Origin: Pseudomonas fluorescens
Lineage (GTDB): Bacteria > Pseudomonadota > Gammaproteobacteria > Pseudomonadales > Pseudomonadaceae
DNA length: 64,000 nt
Direction of reading: 5' to 3'
Assembly: GCF_902497855.1 (NCBI RefSeq)
Contig: NZ_CABVHU010000024.1
Location: forward strand, 1 to 64,000
Shown in pieces: positions 10,739-20,676 of this stretch (position 1 is the first letter of the stretch; the number at the start of each line of letters is the position of its first letter). A program made the translations under genes and the position numbers. The notes beneath the pieces were generated by a model. It saw only the letters and a list, made by a program, of their open reading frames with translations. It was not told the DNA's origin and did not search any database.

Positions 10739-13700
10739 TTGAAAGACCTACTGAATTTGCTGAAAAACCAGGGTCAAGTCGAAGAGTTCGACGCCATCCG
10801 TATCGGATTGGCCTCGCCTGAGATGATCCGCTCATGGTCGTTCGGTGAAGTTAAAAAGCCGGAAACCATCAACTACCGTACGTTCAAACCTGAGCGTGAC
10901 GGCCTGTTCTGCGCCAAGATCTTTGGCCCGGTAAAGGATTACGAGTGCCTGTGCGGTAAGTACAAGCGCTTGAAGCACCGTGGTGTGATCTGCGAGAAGT
11001 GCGGCGTTGAAGTCGCGCTGGCCAAGGTTCGTCGTGAGCGCATGGCGCACATCGAACTGGCCTCGCCGGTTGCCCACATCTGGTTCCTGAAATCGCTGCC
11101 GTCGCGTATCGGCTTGCTGATGGACATGACCCTGCGTGATATCGAACGCGTTCTCTACTTCGAGAGCTACGTCGTTATCGATCCAGGCATGACCACCCTT
11201 GAAAAAGGTCAGCTGCTCAACGACGAGCAGTACTTCGAAGCGCTGGAAGAGTTCGGCGACGATTTCGATGCCCGCATGGGTGCCGAAGCTGTCCGTGAAC
11301 TGCTGCACGCTATCGACCTGGAACACGAGATTGGCCGTCTGCGCGAAGAAATTCCGCAAACCAACTCCGAAACCAAGATCAAGAAGCTGTCCAAGCGTCT
11401 GAAGTTGATGGAAGCCTTCCAGGGTTCCGGCAACCTTCCAGAATGGATGGTGCTGACCGTTCTGCCGGTTCTGCCGCCAGATCTGCGTCCACTGGTCCCG
11501 CTCGATGGCGGTCGCTTCGCGACTTCCGACCTCAACGATCTGTATCGTCGAGTGATCAACCGTAACAACCGCTTGAAGCGCCTGCTGGATCTGTCCGCTC
11601 CGGACATCATCGTGCGCAACGAAAAGCGTATGTTGCAGGAAGCTGTCGACGCACTGCTCGACAACGGTCGTCGTGGCCGCGCTATCACCGGTTCGAACAA
11701 GCGTCCTCTGAAATCCCTGGCTGACATGATCAAGGGTAAACAAGGTCGTTTCCGTCAGAACTTGCTCGGTAAGCGTGTTGACTACTCCGGTCGTTCGGTA
11801 ATTACCGTAGGTCCGACCCTGCGTCTGCACCAGTGCGGTCTGCCGAAGAAAATGGCTCTCGAGCTGTTCAAGCCGTTCATTTTCGGCAAGCTGGAAATGC
11901 GTGGTCTTGCTACCACCATCAAAGCTGCCAAGAAGATGGTCGAGCGCGAGCTGCCAGAGGTTTGGGACGTTCTCGCTGAAGTGATCCGTGAACACCCGGT
12001 TCTCCTCAACCGTGCACCGACCCTTCACCGTCTGGGTATCCAGGCGTTTGAACCGGTACTGATCGAAGGTAAGGCTATCCAGCTGCACCCGCTGGTCTGT
12101 GCTGCGTACAACGCCGACTTCGACGGCGACCAAATGGCCGTGCACGTACCGCTGACGCTGGAAGCCCAGCTCGAAGCGCGTGCGTTGATGATGTCGACCA
12201 ACAACATTCTGTCGCCAGCCAACGGTGAGCCAATCATCGTTCCGTCGCAGGACGTTGTATTGGGTCTGTACTACATGACTCGTGAAGCGATCAACGCCAA
12301 GGGCGAAGGTCGTGTGTTCGCGGATCTGCAAGAAGTTGACCGTGTGTTCCGTGCCGGCGAAGCCGCACTGCACGCCAAGGTCAAAGTGCGGATCAACGAA
12401 ACCGTCAACGATCGTGATGGTGGCAGCGTCAAGAACACCCGTATCGTCGACACCACTGTCGGCCGTGCGCTGTTGTTCCAGGTTGTTCCACCTGGCCTGT
12501 CGTACGACGTCGTCAACCAGCCGATGAAGAAAAAAGCGATCTCCAAGCTGATCAACCAGTGCTACCGCGTGGTTGGTTTGAAAGAGACCGTGATCTTCGC
12601 TGACCAGTTGATGTACACCGGTTTTGCCTATTCGACCATTTCCGGCGTTTCCATCGGTGTTAACGACTTCGTTATCCCGGATGAAAAAGCCCGCATCATC
12701 GGTGCTGCTACCGACGAAGTGAAAGAGATCGAAAGTCAGTACGCCTCCGGCCTGGTAACTCAGGGCGAGAAGTACAACAAAGTGATCGACCTTTGGTCCA
12801 AGGCGAACGACGAAGTTTCCAAGGCGATGATGGCCAACCTCTCGAAAGAGAAAGTCATCGACCGTCATGGCGTCGAAGTCGACCAGGAATCCTTCAACTC
12901 GATGTACATGATGGCCGACTCGGGCGCACGGGGTTCTGCTGCGCAGATCCGTCAGCTCGCCGGTATGCGTGGCCTGATGGCCAAGCCGGACGGTTCCATC
13001 ATCGAAACGCCGATTACTGCGAACTTCCGTGAAGGTTTGAGCGTACTTCAGTACTTCATCTCCACTCACGGTGCTCGTAAAGGTTTGGCGGATACCGCGT
13101 TGAAAACTGCGAACTCCGGTTACCTGACTCGTCGTCTGGTAGACGTGGCGCAGGATCTGGTTGTGACCGAGATCGATTGCGGCACCGAACATGGCCTGGT
13201 AATGACCCCGCACATTGAAGGCGGTGACGTTGTCGAGCCGTTGGGTGAGCGCGTATTGGGTCGTGTCATTGCCCGTGACGTATTCAAGCCGGGCACCGAG
13301 GAAGTTATCGTTCCTGGCGGCACGCTGGTAGACGAGAAGTGGGTCGAGTTCATCGAGCTGAACAGCATCGACGAAGTGATCGTGCGTTCGCCGATCAGCT
13401 GCGAAACCCGCTACGGCATTTGCGCCAAGTGCTACGGCCGTGACCTGGCTCGTGGTCACCAGGTGAACATCGGTGAAGCGGTCGGCGTTATCGCTGCCCA
13501 GTCCATCGGTGAGCCGGGTACCCAGCTGACCATGCGTACGTTCCACATCGGTGGTGCGGCAAGCCGGACCTCCGCAGCCGACAGCGTTCAGGTGAAGAAT
13601 GGCGGTACCGTCCGTCTGCATAACCTGAAGCACGTTGAGCGAGTGGATGGTTGCCTGGTTGCGGTGTCCCGTTCCGGTGAGCTGGCAATCGCTGACGACT

Positions 13701-14938
13701 TCGGTCGTGAGCGCGAGCGTTACAAGCTGCCGTACGGTGCCGTGATTTCGGTTAAAGAGGGTGACAAGGTCGACGCTGGCGCAATCGTGGCCAAGTGGGA
13801 TCCGCACACTCACCCAATCGTTACCGAAATGAAAGGTACCGTGACCTACGTGGGCATGGAAGAAGGCATCACGATCAAGCGTCAGACTGACGAATTGACC
13901 GGTATGACCAACATTGAAGTACTCGACGCCAAAGACCGTCCAGCCGCCGGTAAAGATATCCGTCCTGCTGTGAAGATGGTTGATGACAACGGCAAGGATC
14001 TGTTGCTGCCAGGCACTGACGTTATCGCTCAGTACTTCTTGCCAGCCAACGCCCTGGTCGGTGTAGCGGACGGTGCGAAGATTGCGATCGGTGATGTTAT
14101 CGCTCGTATCCCGCAAGAGACTTCGAAAACCCGTGACATCACCGGTGGTCTGCCGCGTGTTGCCGACTTGTTCGAAGCCCGTCGTCCGAAAGAAGCCTCG
14201 ATTCTGGCTGAAGTCAGCGGCACCATCGCGTTCGGTAAAGAGACCAAGGGCAAGCGCCGTCTGGTCATTACCCCGAACGACGGTAGCGATCCGTACGAAG
14301 AGCTGATTCCGAAGTGGCGTCACCTGAACGTCTTCGAAGGCGAACAGGTAAACCGCGGCGAAGTTATCTCCGACGGCCCGAGCGATCCACACGACATCCT
14401 GCGTCTGCTGGGTGTGAGTGCGCTGGCCAAGTACATCGTGAACGAGATCCAGGACGTTTACCGTCTGCAAGGCGTGAAGATCAACGACAAGCACATCGAG
14501 ACCATCCTGCGTCAGATGCTGCGTAAAGTTGAAATCGCTGAATCCGGCGATTCCAGTTTCATCAAGGGCGACCAGATGGAATTGACTCACGTTCTGGTAG
14601 AGAACGAGCGTCTGGCTGGCGACGAGAAATTCGTTTCCAAGTTCACTCGCGTACTGCTGGGTATCACCAAGGCGTCGTTGTCCACCGAATCGTTCATCTC
14701 GGCGGCTTCCTTCCAGGAAACCACCCGCGTACTGACCGAAGCGGCGGTAACCGGCAAGCGCGATTACCTGCGCGGCCTGAAAGAAAACGTGGTCGTGGGT
14801 CGTCTGATCCCGGCCGGTACCGGTCTGGCTTACCACAGCGAGCGCAAGCGCCGCCGTGATGCTGACAAACCGTTGCGCGTAAGCGCCAGTGAAGTGGAAG
14901 CTGCACTGACCGAAGCGCTGAACTCGAGCGGTAACTGA
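10739..14938 (+). CDS. rpoC: DNA-directed RNA polymerase beta' subunit
   Basis: 1399 aa. Carries the catalytic Mg motif NADFDGDQM near residue 460, the N-terminal zinc site (CLCGKYKRLKHRGVICEKCG) and a second Cys cluster CETRYGICAKCYGRDL near 890. The start is TTG at 10739, preceded by a strong AGGAGG at 10727; the protein then begins MKDLLNLLKNQGQ, the annotated start in pseudomonads. No ATG alternative exists upstream in frame. It is the last gene of the rpoBC transcript. Confidence 0.99.
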   Translation: MKDLLNLLKNQGQVEEFDAIRIGLASPEMIRSWSFGEVKKPETINYRTFKPERDGLFCAKIFGPVKDYECLCGKYKRLKHRGVICEKCGVEVALAKVRRERMAHIELASPVAHIWFLKSLPSRIGLLMDMTLRDIERVLYFESYVVIDPGMTTLEKGQLLNDEQYFEALEEFGDDFDARMGAEAVRELLHAIDLEHEIGRLREEIPQTNSETKIKKLSKRLKLMEAFQGSGNLPEWMVLTVLPVLPPDLRPLVPLDGGRFATSDLNDLYRRVINRNNRLKRLLDLSAPDIIVRNEKRMLQEAVDALLDNGRRGRAITGSNKRPLKSLADMIKGKQGRFRQNLLGKRVDYSGRSVITVGPTLRLHQCGLPKKMALELFKPFIFGKLEMRGLATTIKAAKKMVERELPEVWDVLAEVIREHPVLLNRAPTLHRLGIQAFEPVLIEGKAIQLHPLVCAAYNADFDGDQMAVHVPLTLEAQLEARALMMSTNNILSPANGEPIIVPSQDVVLGLYYMTREAINAKGEGRVFADLQEVDRVFRAGEAALHAKVKVRINETVNDRDGGSVKNTRIVDTTVGRALLFQVVPPGLSYDVVNQPMKKKAISKLINQCYRVVGLKETVIFADQLMYTGFAYSTISGVSIGVNDFVIPDEKARIIGAATDEVKEIESQYASGLVTQGEKYNKVIDLWSKANDEVSKAMMANLSKEKVIDRHGVEVDQESFNSMYMMADSGARGSAAQIRQLAGMRGLMAKPDGSIIETPITANFREGLSVLQYFISTHGARKGLADTALKTANSGYLTRRLVDVAQDLVVTEIDCGTEHGLVMTPHIEGGDVVEPLGERVLGRVIARDVFKPGTEEVIVPGGTLVDEKWVEFIELNSIDEVIVRSPISCETRYGICAKCYGRDLARGHQVNIGEAVGVIAAQSIGEPGTQLTMRTFHIGGAASRTSAADSVQVKNGGTVRLHNLKHVERVDGCLVAVSRSGELAIADDFGRERERYKLPYGAVISVKEGDKVDAGAIVAKWDPHTHPIVTEMKGTVTYVGMEEGITIKRQTDELTGMTNIEVLDAKDRPAAGKDIRPAVKMVDDNGKDLLLPGTDVIAQYFLPANALVGVADGAKIAIGDVIARIPQETSKTRDITGGLPRVADLFEARRPKEASILAEVSGTIAFGKETKGKRRLVITPNDGSDPYEELIPKWRHLNVFEGEQVNRGEVISDGPSDPHDILRLLGVSALAKYIVNEIQDVYRLQGVKINDKHIETILRQMLRKVEIAESGDSSFIKGDQMELTHVLVENERLAGDEKFVSKFTRVLLGITKASLSTESFISAASFQETTRVLTEAAVTGKRDYLRGLKENVVVGRLIPAGTGLAYHSERKRRRDADKPLRVSASEVEAALTEALNSSGN

Positions 14939-14958
14939 GTTCTGCGGTAAATGAGCGT

Positions 14959-15031
14959 AAGGCCCTGGTCGCTCCGTTCATCGAATCGAGACAATTTGTC
15001 GAGGTTGGATGAGCGGGGAGGTCGGGGCCTT
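14959..15031 (+). promoter_or_regulatory. Long imperfect hairpin after rpoC
   Basis: A 24-base left arm (14959-14982, beginning AAGGCCC) can pair imperfectly with 15008-15031 (ending GGGGCCTT); the inner part holds a second short stem around GACAATTTGTC. It lies between the rpoC stop and the rpsL promoter without a T-run. It may be an rpoC 3'-end or RNase III processing structure; the role is inferred. Confidence 0.45.
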
Positions 15032-15034
15032 GCC

Positions 15035-15063
15035 TTGACTGGGGGCAAGATCCTCTTTAGACT
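15035..15063 (+). promoter_or_regulatory. str operon promoter
   Basis: TTGACT (15035-15040), a 17-bp spacer and TAGACT (15058-15063). It gives a leader of roughly 85 bases before rpsL. It begins four bases after the long hairpin that follows rpoC. Confidence 0.78.
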
Positions 15064-15080
15064 CTTGTACCCCTAAATTT

Positions 15081-15115
15081 GGCGGGAACTCGTTCCTGCC
15101 ATTTTGCTTTTCTTG
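15081..15115 (+). promoter_or_regulatory. rpsL leader hairpin (possible attenuator)
   Basis: GGCGGGAA pairs with TTCCTGCC (one wobble) around CTCG, followed by ATTTTGCTTTTC. The structure lies in the transcribed leader about 50 bases before rpsL and looks like a premature terminator. A Pseudomonas rpsL leader of this kind has been predicted (Rfam rpsL family, from memory). Confidence 0.6.
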
Positions 15116-15154
15116 CAAGACAATAGCGTCGCAAGACAACAGTGGAGCTAGTAG

Positions 15155-15526
15155 ATGGCAACTATCAACCAGCTGGTACGTCAGCCGCGTAAGCGTATCG
15201 TCGAGAAATCCGACGTGCCTGCGCTGCAGAACTGCCCGCAACGTCGTGGCGTATGCACCCGTGTGTATACCACCACGCCGAAAAAACCTAACTCGGCACT
15301 GCGTAAAGTATGCCGTGTGCGCCTGACCAACGGTTTCGAGGTTTCCTCGTACATCGGCGGTGAAGGCCACAACCTGCAAGAGCACAGCGTGGTACTGATC
15401 CGCGGCGGTCGTGTAAAAGACTTGCCAGGTGTTCGTTACCACACCGTACGCGGTTCTCTGGATACTTCCGGCGTTAAAGGTCGTAACCAGGGTCGTTCGA
15501 AGTACGGTACCAAGAAGCCTAAGTAG
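15155..15526 (+). CDS. rpsL: 30S ribosomal protein S12
   Basis: 123 aa. Decoding-centre protein. K43 (TPKKPNSALR) and K88 (GRVKDLPG) are both wild type, predicting streptomycin sensitivity. D89, the residue beta-methylthiolated by RimO, is present; this is relevant to the YcaO homologue at 40941. It is the first gene of the str operon under the promoter at 15035. Confidence 0.98.
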   Translation: MATINQLVRQPRKRIVEKSDVPALQNCPQRRGVCTRVYTTTPKKPNSALRKVCRVRLTNGFEVSSYIGGEGHNLQEHSVVLIRGGRVKDLPGVRYHTVRGSLDTSGVKGRNQGRSKYGTKKPK

Positions 15527-15644
15527 TAGTGGCTTTTTGTAAAAAACGATTTTCTATTTTTCTGAGTCGATAAGAGTAAGGTCGGAGGCGTCCCGAAAGG
15601 GCACCGATTCCGAGCGAACCTGAAGACCGTTTGAGGGCTTATCC

Positions 15645-16115
15645 ATGCCAAGAAGACGCGTAGCAGCCAAGCGCGAAGTGCTTGACGATCCAAAATACGG
15701 CAGCCAGATCCTGGCCAAGTTCATGAACCACGTGATGGAAAGCGGCAAGAAAGCCGTTGCCGAGCGTATCGTTTATGGCGCGCTGGAAAAAGTTAAAGAA
15801 CGCAAGAACAGCGACCCCCTGGAAATCTTCGAGAAAGCTCTCGACGCCATCGCTCCGCTGGTCGAAGTAAAGTCGCGCCGTGTAGGCGGTGCTACTTACC
15901 AGGTTCCGGTTGAAGTTCGTCCGTCCCGTCGTAACGCTCTGGCAATGCGCTGGTTGGTAGACTTCGCTCGCAAGCGCGGCGAGAAGTCTATGGCTCTGCG
16001 TTTGGCTGGCGAACTGCTGGACGCTGCCGAAGGCAAAGGTGCTGCAGTTAAGAAGCGTGAAGACGTGCACCGTATGGCTGAAGCCAACAAGGCTTTCTCG
16101 CACTACCGCTTCTAA
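15645..16115 (+). CDS. rpsG: 30S ribosomal protein S7
   Basis: 156 aa. Head-assembly protein that binds the 3' major domain of 16S rRNA and contacts E-site tRNA; in E. coli it represses the str operon. The start [20 protein letters not shown] and the segment [19 protein letters not shown] are typical. It lies 118 bp after rpsL and 30 bp before fusA. Confidence 0.98.
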
Positions 16116-16145
16116 TTTTAGCGTCACTAATTTTGCGAGGGCTTT

Positions 16146-18251
16146 ATGGCTCGTACTACACCGATTAACCGCTACCGTAACATTGGTATCGTTGCTCACG
16201 TGGATGCTGGTAAAACCACCACCACCGAGCGCGTCCTTTTTTACACTGGCAAAAGTCACAAAATGGGCGAGGTGCATGACGGCGCCGCGACCACAGACTG
16301 GATGGTGCAGGAGCAGGAGCGTGGTATTACCATTACTTCTGCTGCCATCACCGCCTTCTGGCAGGGTTCCGAGAAGCAGCACAAGGACCAATACCGCTTC
16401 AACGTCATCGACACCCCGGGCCACGTTGACTTCACTATTGAAGTTGAACGTTCCCTGCGTGTTCTCGACGGCGCGGTCGTTGTGTTCTGCGGCACCTCGG
16501 GTGTTGAGCCTCAGTCGGAAACCGTATGGCGTCAAGCCAACAAGTACGGCGTTCCACGTCTTGTTTACGTAAACAAGATGGACCGTGCTGGTGCCAACTT
16601 CCTGCGCGTGATCGGTCAGATCAAGCAGCGTCTGGGTCACACCCCGGTGCCAATCCAGTTGGCTATCGGTTCCGAAGACAACTTCCAGGGTCAGATCGAT
16701 CTGTTGGCCATGGAAGCTGTTTACTGGAATGACGCTGACAAAGGCATGGTTCCAGTTCGCAAGCCTATCCCTGCTGAACTGCAGGAACTGGCTGACGAAT
16801 GGCGCGGCAACATGGTTGAGGCTGCGGCCGAAGCCAGCGAAGAGCTGATGAACAAGTACCTCGAAGGTGAAGAACTCACCAACGCGGAAATCAAGGCCGC
16901 TCTGCGTCAGCGTACTATCGCTGGTGAGATCGTCCTGGCTGTTTGCGGTTCTTCCTTCAAGAACAAGGGCGTTCCCCTGGTTCTCGACGCCGTGATCGAC
17001 TACCTGCCTGCTCCTACCGACATTCCTGCCATCAAGGGTACCGACCCGGATGACGAGACCAAGGAAATGGAGCGTCACGCAGACGACAGCGAGCCGTTCT
17101 CGGCGCTGGCGTTCAAGATCGCTACCGACCCATTCGTGGGTACCTTGACCTTCGTCCGCGTTTACTCGGGCGTGTTGGCCTCCGGCGACGGCGTGATCAA
17201 CTCGGTTAAAGGCAAGAAAGAGCGCGTGGGTCGTATGGTGCAAATGCACGCAAACGCCCGTGAAGAAATCAAGGAAGTACGCGCTGGCGACATCGCGGCC
17301 TTGATCGGCATGAAGGACGTCACCACTGGTGAGACTTTGTGCAACGCTGACAAGCCAATCATCCTGGTTCGCATGGACTTCCCGGAGCCGGTTATTTCGG
17401 TTGCCGTAGAGCCTAAGACCAAGGACGACCAGGAAAAAATGGGTATCGCTCTGGGCAAGCTTGCTCAGGAAGATCCATCTTTCCGCGTTAAAACCGACGA
17501 AGAGACTGGTCAAACGATCATCTCCGGCATGGGCGAGTTGCACCTGGACATCCTGGTTGACCGGATGCGCCGTGAGTTCAACGTCGAAGCCAACATCGGT
17601 AAGCCTCAAGTTTCGTACCGTGAGCGCATCACGAAGAACTGCGAAATTGAAGGCAAGTTCGTTCGCCAGTCCGGCGGTCGTGGCCAGTTCGGTCACTGCT
17701 GGATTCGCTTTGCTCCTGCTGACGAAGGTCAGGAAGGTCTGCAATTCGTGAACGAAGTAGTGGGTGGTGTGGTTCCTAAGGAATACATCCCGGCTATCCA
17801 GAAGGGTATCGAAGAGCAGATGAAGAACGGCGTTGTCGCCGGCTATCCGCTGATCGGCCTGAAGGCTACCGTGTTTGATGGTTCCTACCACGACGTCGAC
17901 TCCAACGAGATGGCGTTCAAGGTGGCTGCTTCCATGGCAACCAAGCAACTGGCCCAGAAGGGCGGTGGTGAGTTGCTTGAGCCAATCATGGCGGTAGAGG
18001 TTGTTACACCTGAAGACTATATGGGTGACGTGATGGGCGACCTTAACCGTCGTCGCGGCATGATCCTGGGTATGGAAGACACGGTCTCCGGCAAAGTAAT
18101 TCGTGCCGAAGTTCCGTTGGGTGAGATGTTCGGTTATGCGACCGACGTCCGTTCCATGTCCCAAGGTCGCGCAAGCTACTCTATGGAATTCAAAAAATAC
18201 AATACAGCTCCGTCGCACATCGTCGAAACTGTTACCAAAAAACAAGGCTGA
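16146..18251 (+). CDS. fusA: Elongation factor G
   Basis: 701 aa. GTPase that drives translocation. G1 is AHVDAGKTTTTE (residues 18-29), G3 DTPGHVDF, G4 NKMDRAGA; domains II-V follow at normal length, ending with RGMILGMEDT and the C-terminal EF-G region. It sits between rpsG and tuf in the classical str order. Confidence 0.98.
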   Translation: MARTTPINRYRNIGIVAHVDAGKTTTTERVLFYTGKSHKMGEVHDGAATTDWMVQEQERGITITSAAITAFWQGSEKQHKDQYRFNVIDTPGHVDFTIEVERSLRVLDGAVVVFCGTSGVEPQSETVWRQANKYGVPRLVYVNKMDRAGANFLRVIGQIKQRLGHTPVPIQLAIGSEDNFQGQIDLLAMEAVYWNDADKGMVPVRKPIPAELQELADEWRGNMVEAAAEASEELMNKYLEGEELTNAEIKAALRQRTIAGEIVLAVCGSSFKNKGVPLVLDAVIDYLPAPTDIPAIKGTDPDDETKEMERHADDSEPFSALAFKIATDPFVGTLTFVRVYSGVLASGDGVINSVKGKKERVGRMVQMHANAREEIKEVRAGDIAALIGMKDVTTGETLCNADKPIILVRMDFPEPVISVAVEPKTKDDQEKMGIALGKLAQEDPSFRVKTDEETGQTIISGMGELHLDILVDRMRREFNVEANIGKPQVSYRERITKNCEIEGKFVRQSGGRGQFGHCWIRFAPADEGQEGLQFVNEVVGGVVPKEYIPAIQKGIEEQMKNGVVAGYPLIGLKATVFDGSYHDVDSNEMAFKVAASMATKQLAQKGGGELLEPIMAVEVVTPEDYMGDVMGDLNRRRGMILGMEDTVSGKVIRAEVPLGEMFGYATDVRSMSQGRASYSMEFKKYNTAPSHIVETVTKKQG

Positions 18252-18283
18252 TTCAGCCCCCTTTAGGCTAGGAGTTAATTGTC

Positions 18284-19477
18284 GTGGCTAAAGAAAAATT
18301 TGACCGTACCCTCCCGCACGTCAACGTTGGCACCATCGGTCACGTCGACCACGGTAAAACCACGCTGACCGCTGCTCTGACTCGCGTCTGCTCCGAAGTT
18401 TTCGGTTCGGCCGTTGTTGCTTTCGACAAGATCGACAGCGCTCCGGAAGAAAAGGCTCGTGGTATCACCATCAACACCGCGCACGTTGAATACAACTCGC
18501 TGATCCGTCACTACGCTCACGTTGACTGCCCAGGTCACGCTGACTATGTGAAGAACATGATCACCGGTGCTGCTCAGATGGACGGCGCTATCCTGGTTTG
18601 CTCGGCCGCTGATGGTCCGATGCCACAAACCCGTGAGCACATCCTGCTGTCCCGTCAGGTTGGCGTTCCGTACATCGTTGTCTTCCTGAACAAGGCTGAC
18701 ATGGTTGACGACGCAGAGCTGCTGGAACTGGTTGAGATGGAAGTGCGCGATCTGTTGAGCACTTACGACTTCCCAGGTGACGACACTCCGATCATCATCG
18801 GTTCGGCTCTGATGGCTCTGAACGGCCAAGACGACAACGAAATGGGCACCACTGCCGTTCGTAAACTGGTTGAGACTCTGGACAGCTACATTCCAGATCC
18901 AGTCCGTGTTATCGACAAGCCGTTCCTGATGCCAATCGAAGACGTATTCTCGATCTCCGGTCGCGGTACTGTTGTAACTGGCCGTATCGAGCGCGGTATC
19001 GTCAAGGTTCAGGATCCACTGGAAATCGTTGGTCTGCGTGACACTACCGTCACCACCTGCACCGGTGTTGAAATGTTCCGTAAGCTGCTCGACGAAGGTC
19101 GTGCTGGCGAGAACTGCGGCGTTCTGCTGCGTGGTACCAAGCGTGACGACGTTGAGCGTGGTCAGGTTCTGGTCAAGCCAGGTTCGGTCAAGCCGCACAC
19201 CAAGTTCGAAGCTGAAGTCTACGTACTGAGCAAAGAAGAAGGCGGTCGTCACACTCCGTTCTTCAAAGGCTACCGTCCACAGTTCTACTTCCGTACTACT
19301 GACGTGACTGGTAACTGCGAACTGCCGGAAGGCGTTGAAATGGTAATGCCAGGCGACAACATCAAAATGGTTGTCACCCTGATCAAGACCATCGCAATGG
19401 AAGACGGTCTGCGTTTCGCTATCCGTGAAGGCGGTCGTACCGTCGGCGCTGGCGTCGTAGCCAAAATCATCGAGTAA
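18284..19477 (+). CDS. tuf: Elongation factor Tu
   Basis: 397 aa, GTG start. Delivers aminoacyl-tRNA to the ribosome. G1 GHVDHGKT (19-26), G3 DCPGHADY and G4 NKAD are intact, and the beta-barrel domains end GVVAKIIE. It is the only complete tuf in the window: the copy that other pseudomonads keep between tRNA-Thr and tRNA-Trp survives only as a remnant at 2838-2906. A strong terminator follows. Confidence 0.98.
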   Translation: MAKEKFDRTLPHVNVGTIGHVDHGKTTLTAALTRVCSEVFGSAVVAFDKIDSAPEEKARGITINTAHVEYNSLIRHYAHVDCPGHADYVKNMITGAAQMDGAILVCSAADGPMPQTREHILLSRQVGVPYIVVFLNKADMVDDAELLELVEMEVRDLLSTYDFPGDDTPIIIGSALMALNGQDDNEMGTTAVRKLVETLDSYIPDPVRVIDKPFLMPIEDVFSISGRGTVVTGRIERGIVKVQDPLEIVGLRDTTVTTCTGVEMFRKLLDEGRAGENCGVLLRGTKRDDVERGQVLVKPGSVKPHTKFEAEVYVLSKEEGGRHTPFFKGYRPQFYFRTTDVTGNCELPEGVEMVMPGDNIKMVVTLIKTIAMEDGLRFAIREGGRTVGAGVVAKIIE

Positions 19478-19507
19478 GCTCTTTTTTGAGTAAGCTTCGA
19501 TGAGTTG

Positions 19508-19540
19508 AAAAAGCCCCCCGCTCAGCGGGGGGCTTTTTTA
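19508..19540 (+). terminator. str operon terminator
   Basis: AAAAAGCCCCCCGC pairs with GCGGGGGGCTTTTTT around TCA. A very strong stem with a T-run, directly followed by the S10 promoter. Confidence 0.96.
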
Positions 19541-19545
19541 TTGGG

Positions 19546-19574
19546 TTGACACCCATATGGGGCGTCTATAGAAT
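19546..19574 (+). promoter_or_regulatory. S10 operon promoter
   Basis: Consensus TTGACA (19546-19551), a 17-bp spacer and TAGAAT (19569-19574), then TGCGCC. The leader to rpsJ is only about 55 bases, too short for the large E. coli type S10 leader that responds to L4. Confidence 0.88.
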
Positions 19575-19636
19575 TGCGCCTCCTTTTAACGGGCGTATTG
19601 CGCTCGGTGGGAATAGCAGCCGGAGTCTGAAATCCA

Positions 19637-19948
19637 ATGCAAAATCAGCAAATCCGTATCAGGTTGAAGGCTTTTGACCATCGCCTGATCGACCAATCCA
19701 CCCAGGAAATCGTGGAAACCGCGAAACGTACTGGTGCTCAAGTGCGTGGTCCAATTCCACTGCCTACCCGTAAAGAGCGGTTCACCGTTCTGGTCTCCCC
19801 GCACGTCAACAAAGACGCGCGTGACCAGTACGAGATCCGTACTCATAAGCGCGTTCTGGACATCGTCCAGCCAACGGATAAAACCGTTGATGCACTTATG
19901 AAGCTTGATCTTGCGGCCGGTGTGGAAGTGCAGATCAGCCTCGGCTAA
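19637..19948 (+). CDS. rpsJ: 30S ribosomal protein S10 (NusE)
   Basis: 103 aa. Ribosomal head protein and, as NusE, partner of NusB and NusG in antitermination. The sequence [20 protein letters not shown] is the family signature. First gene of the S10 block, with its own promoter after the tuf terminator. Confidence 0.98.
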
Positions 19949-20028
19949 GACTCGGTCTTAGTCGTGTAACGCTCTGAAATGGGCGGCCATAGCGGGTGAA
20001 AGCCCCGTACACTCATGAGGTTTACAAC

Positions 20029-20664
20029 ATGACTATTGGTGTAGTCGGTCGTAAATGCGGTATGACCCGTATTTTCACCGAAGAAGGTGTCTCCATTCCG
20101 GTCACGGTCATTGAGATCGAGCCGAATCGCGTCACCCAGTTCAAAACTGAAGAGACCGATGGCTATCGTGCAGTGCAAGTCACTGTAGGCGAGCGTCGTG
20201 CTTCGCGTGTTACAGCAGCTCAGGCTGGCCACTTCGCTAAAGCGAACGTTGCCGCTGGTCGTACCGTAATGGAATTCCGCCTTGAAGAAGGCGAGTACCA
20301 GGCCGGCGATCTGATCAACGCTGAAATCTTCGCCGCTGGTCAACTGGTTGATGTAACCGGTCAGTCCAAGGGTAAAGGCTTCCAGGGTACGATCAAGCGT
20401 TGGAATTTCCGCGGGCAAGATAATACCCACGGTAACTCCGTGTCCCACCGCGTTCCAGGCTCTATCGGCCAGTGCCAGACTCCTGGTCGTGTATTCAAGG
20501 GCAAAAAAATGTCCGGTCATATGGGCGCTGAGCGCGTGACCGTGCAGTCCCTCGAAGTAGTGCGCGTGGACGCTGAACGCAATCTGTTGTTGGTCAAGGG
20601 TGCTGTTCCTGGCGCTACTGGCGGCAACTTGGTTGTACGTCCAGCAGCCAAGGCTCGCGGTTAA
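20029..20664 (+). CDS. rplC: 50S ribosomal protein L3
   Basis: 211 aa. Early-assembly 23S protein whose loop reaches the peptidyl-transferase centre. The segment GSIGQCQTPGRVFKGKKMSG carries the Gln methylated by PrmB in the family. I use ATG 20029 (MTIGVVGRKCG); an upstream in-frame ATG at 19996 would add 11 unrelated residues and lacks family support. Confidence 0.97.
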   Translation: MTIGVVGRKCGMTRIFTEEGVSIPVTVIEIEPNRVTQFKTEETDGYRAVQVTVGERRASRVTAAQAGHFAKANVAAGRTVMEFRLEEGEYQAGDLINAEIFAAGQLVDVTGQSKGKGFQGTIKRWNFRGQDNTHGNSVSHRVPGSIGQCQTPGRVFKGKKMSGHMGAERVTVQSLEVVRVDAERNLLLVKGAVPGATGGNLVVRPAAKARG

Positions 20665-20676
20665 GGGGAAGCTGAC

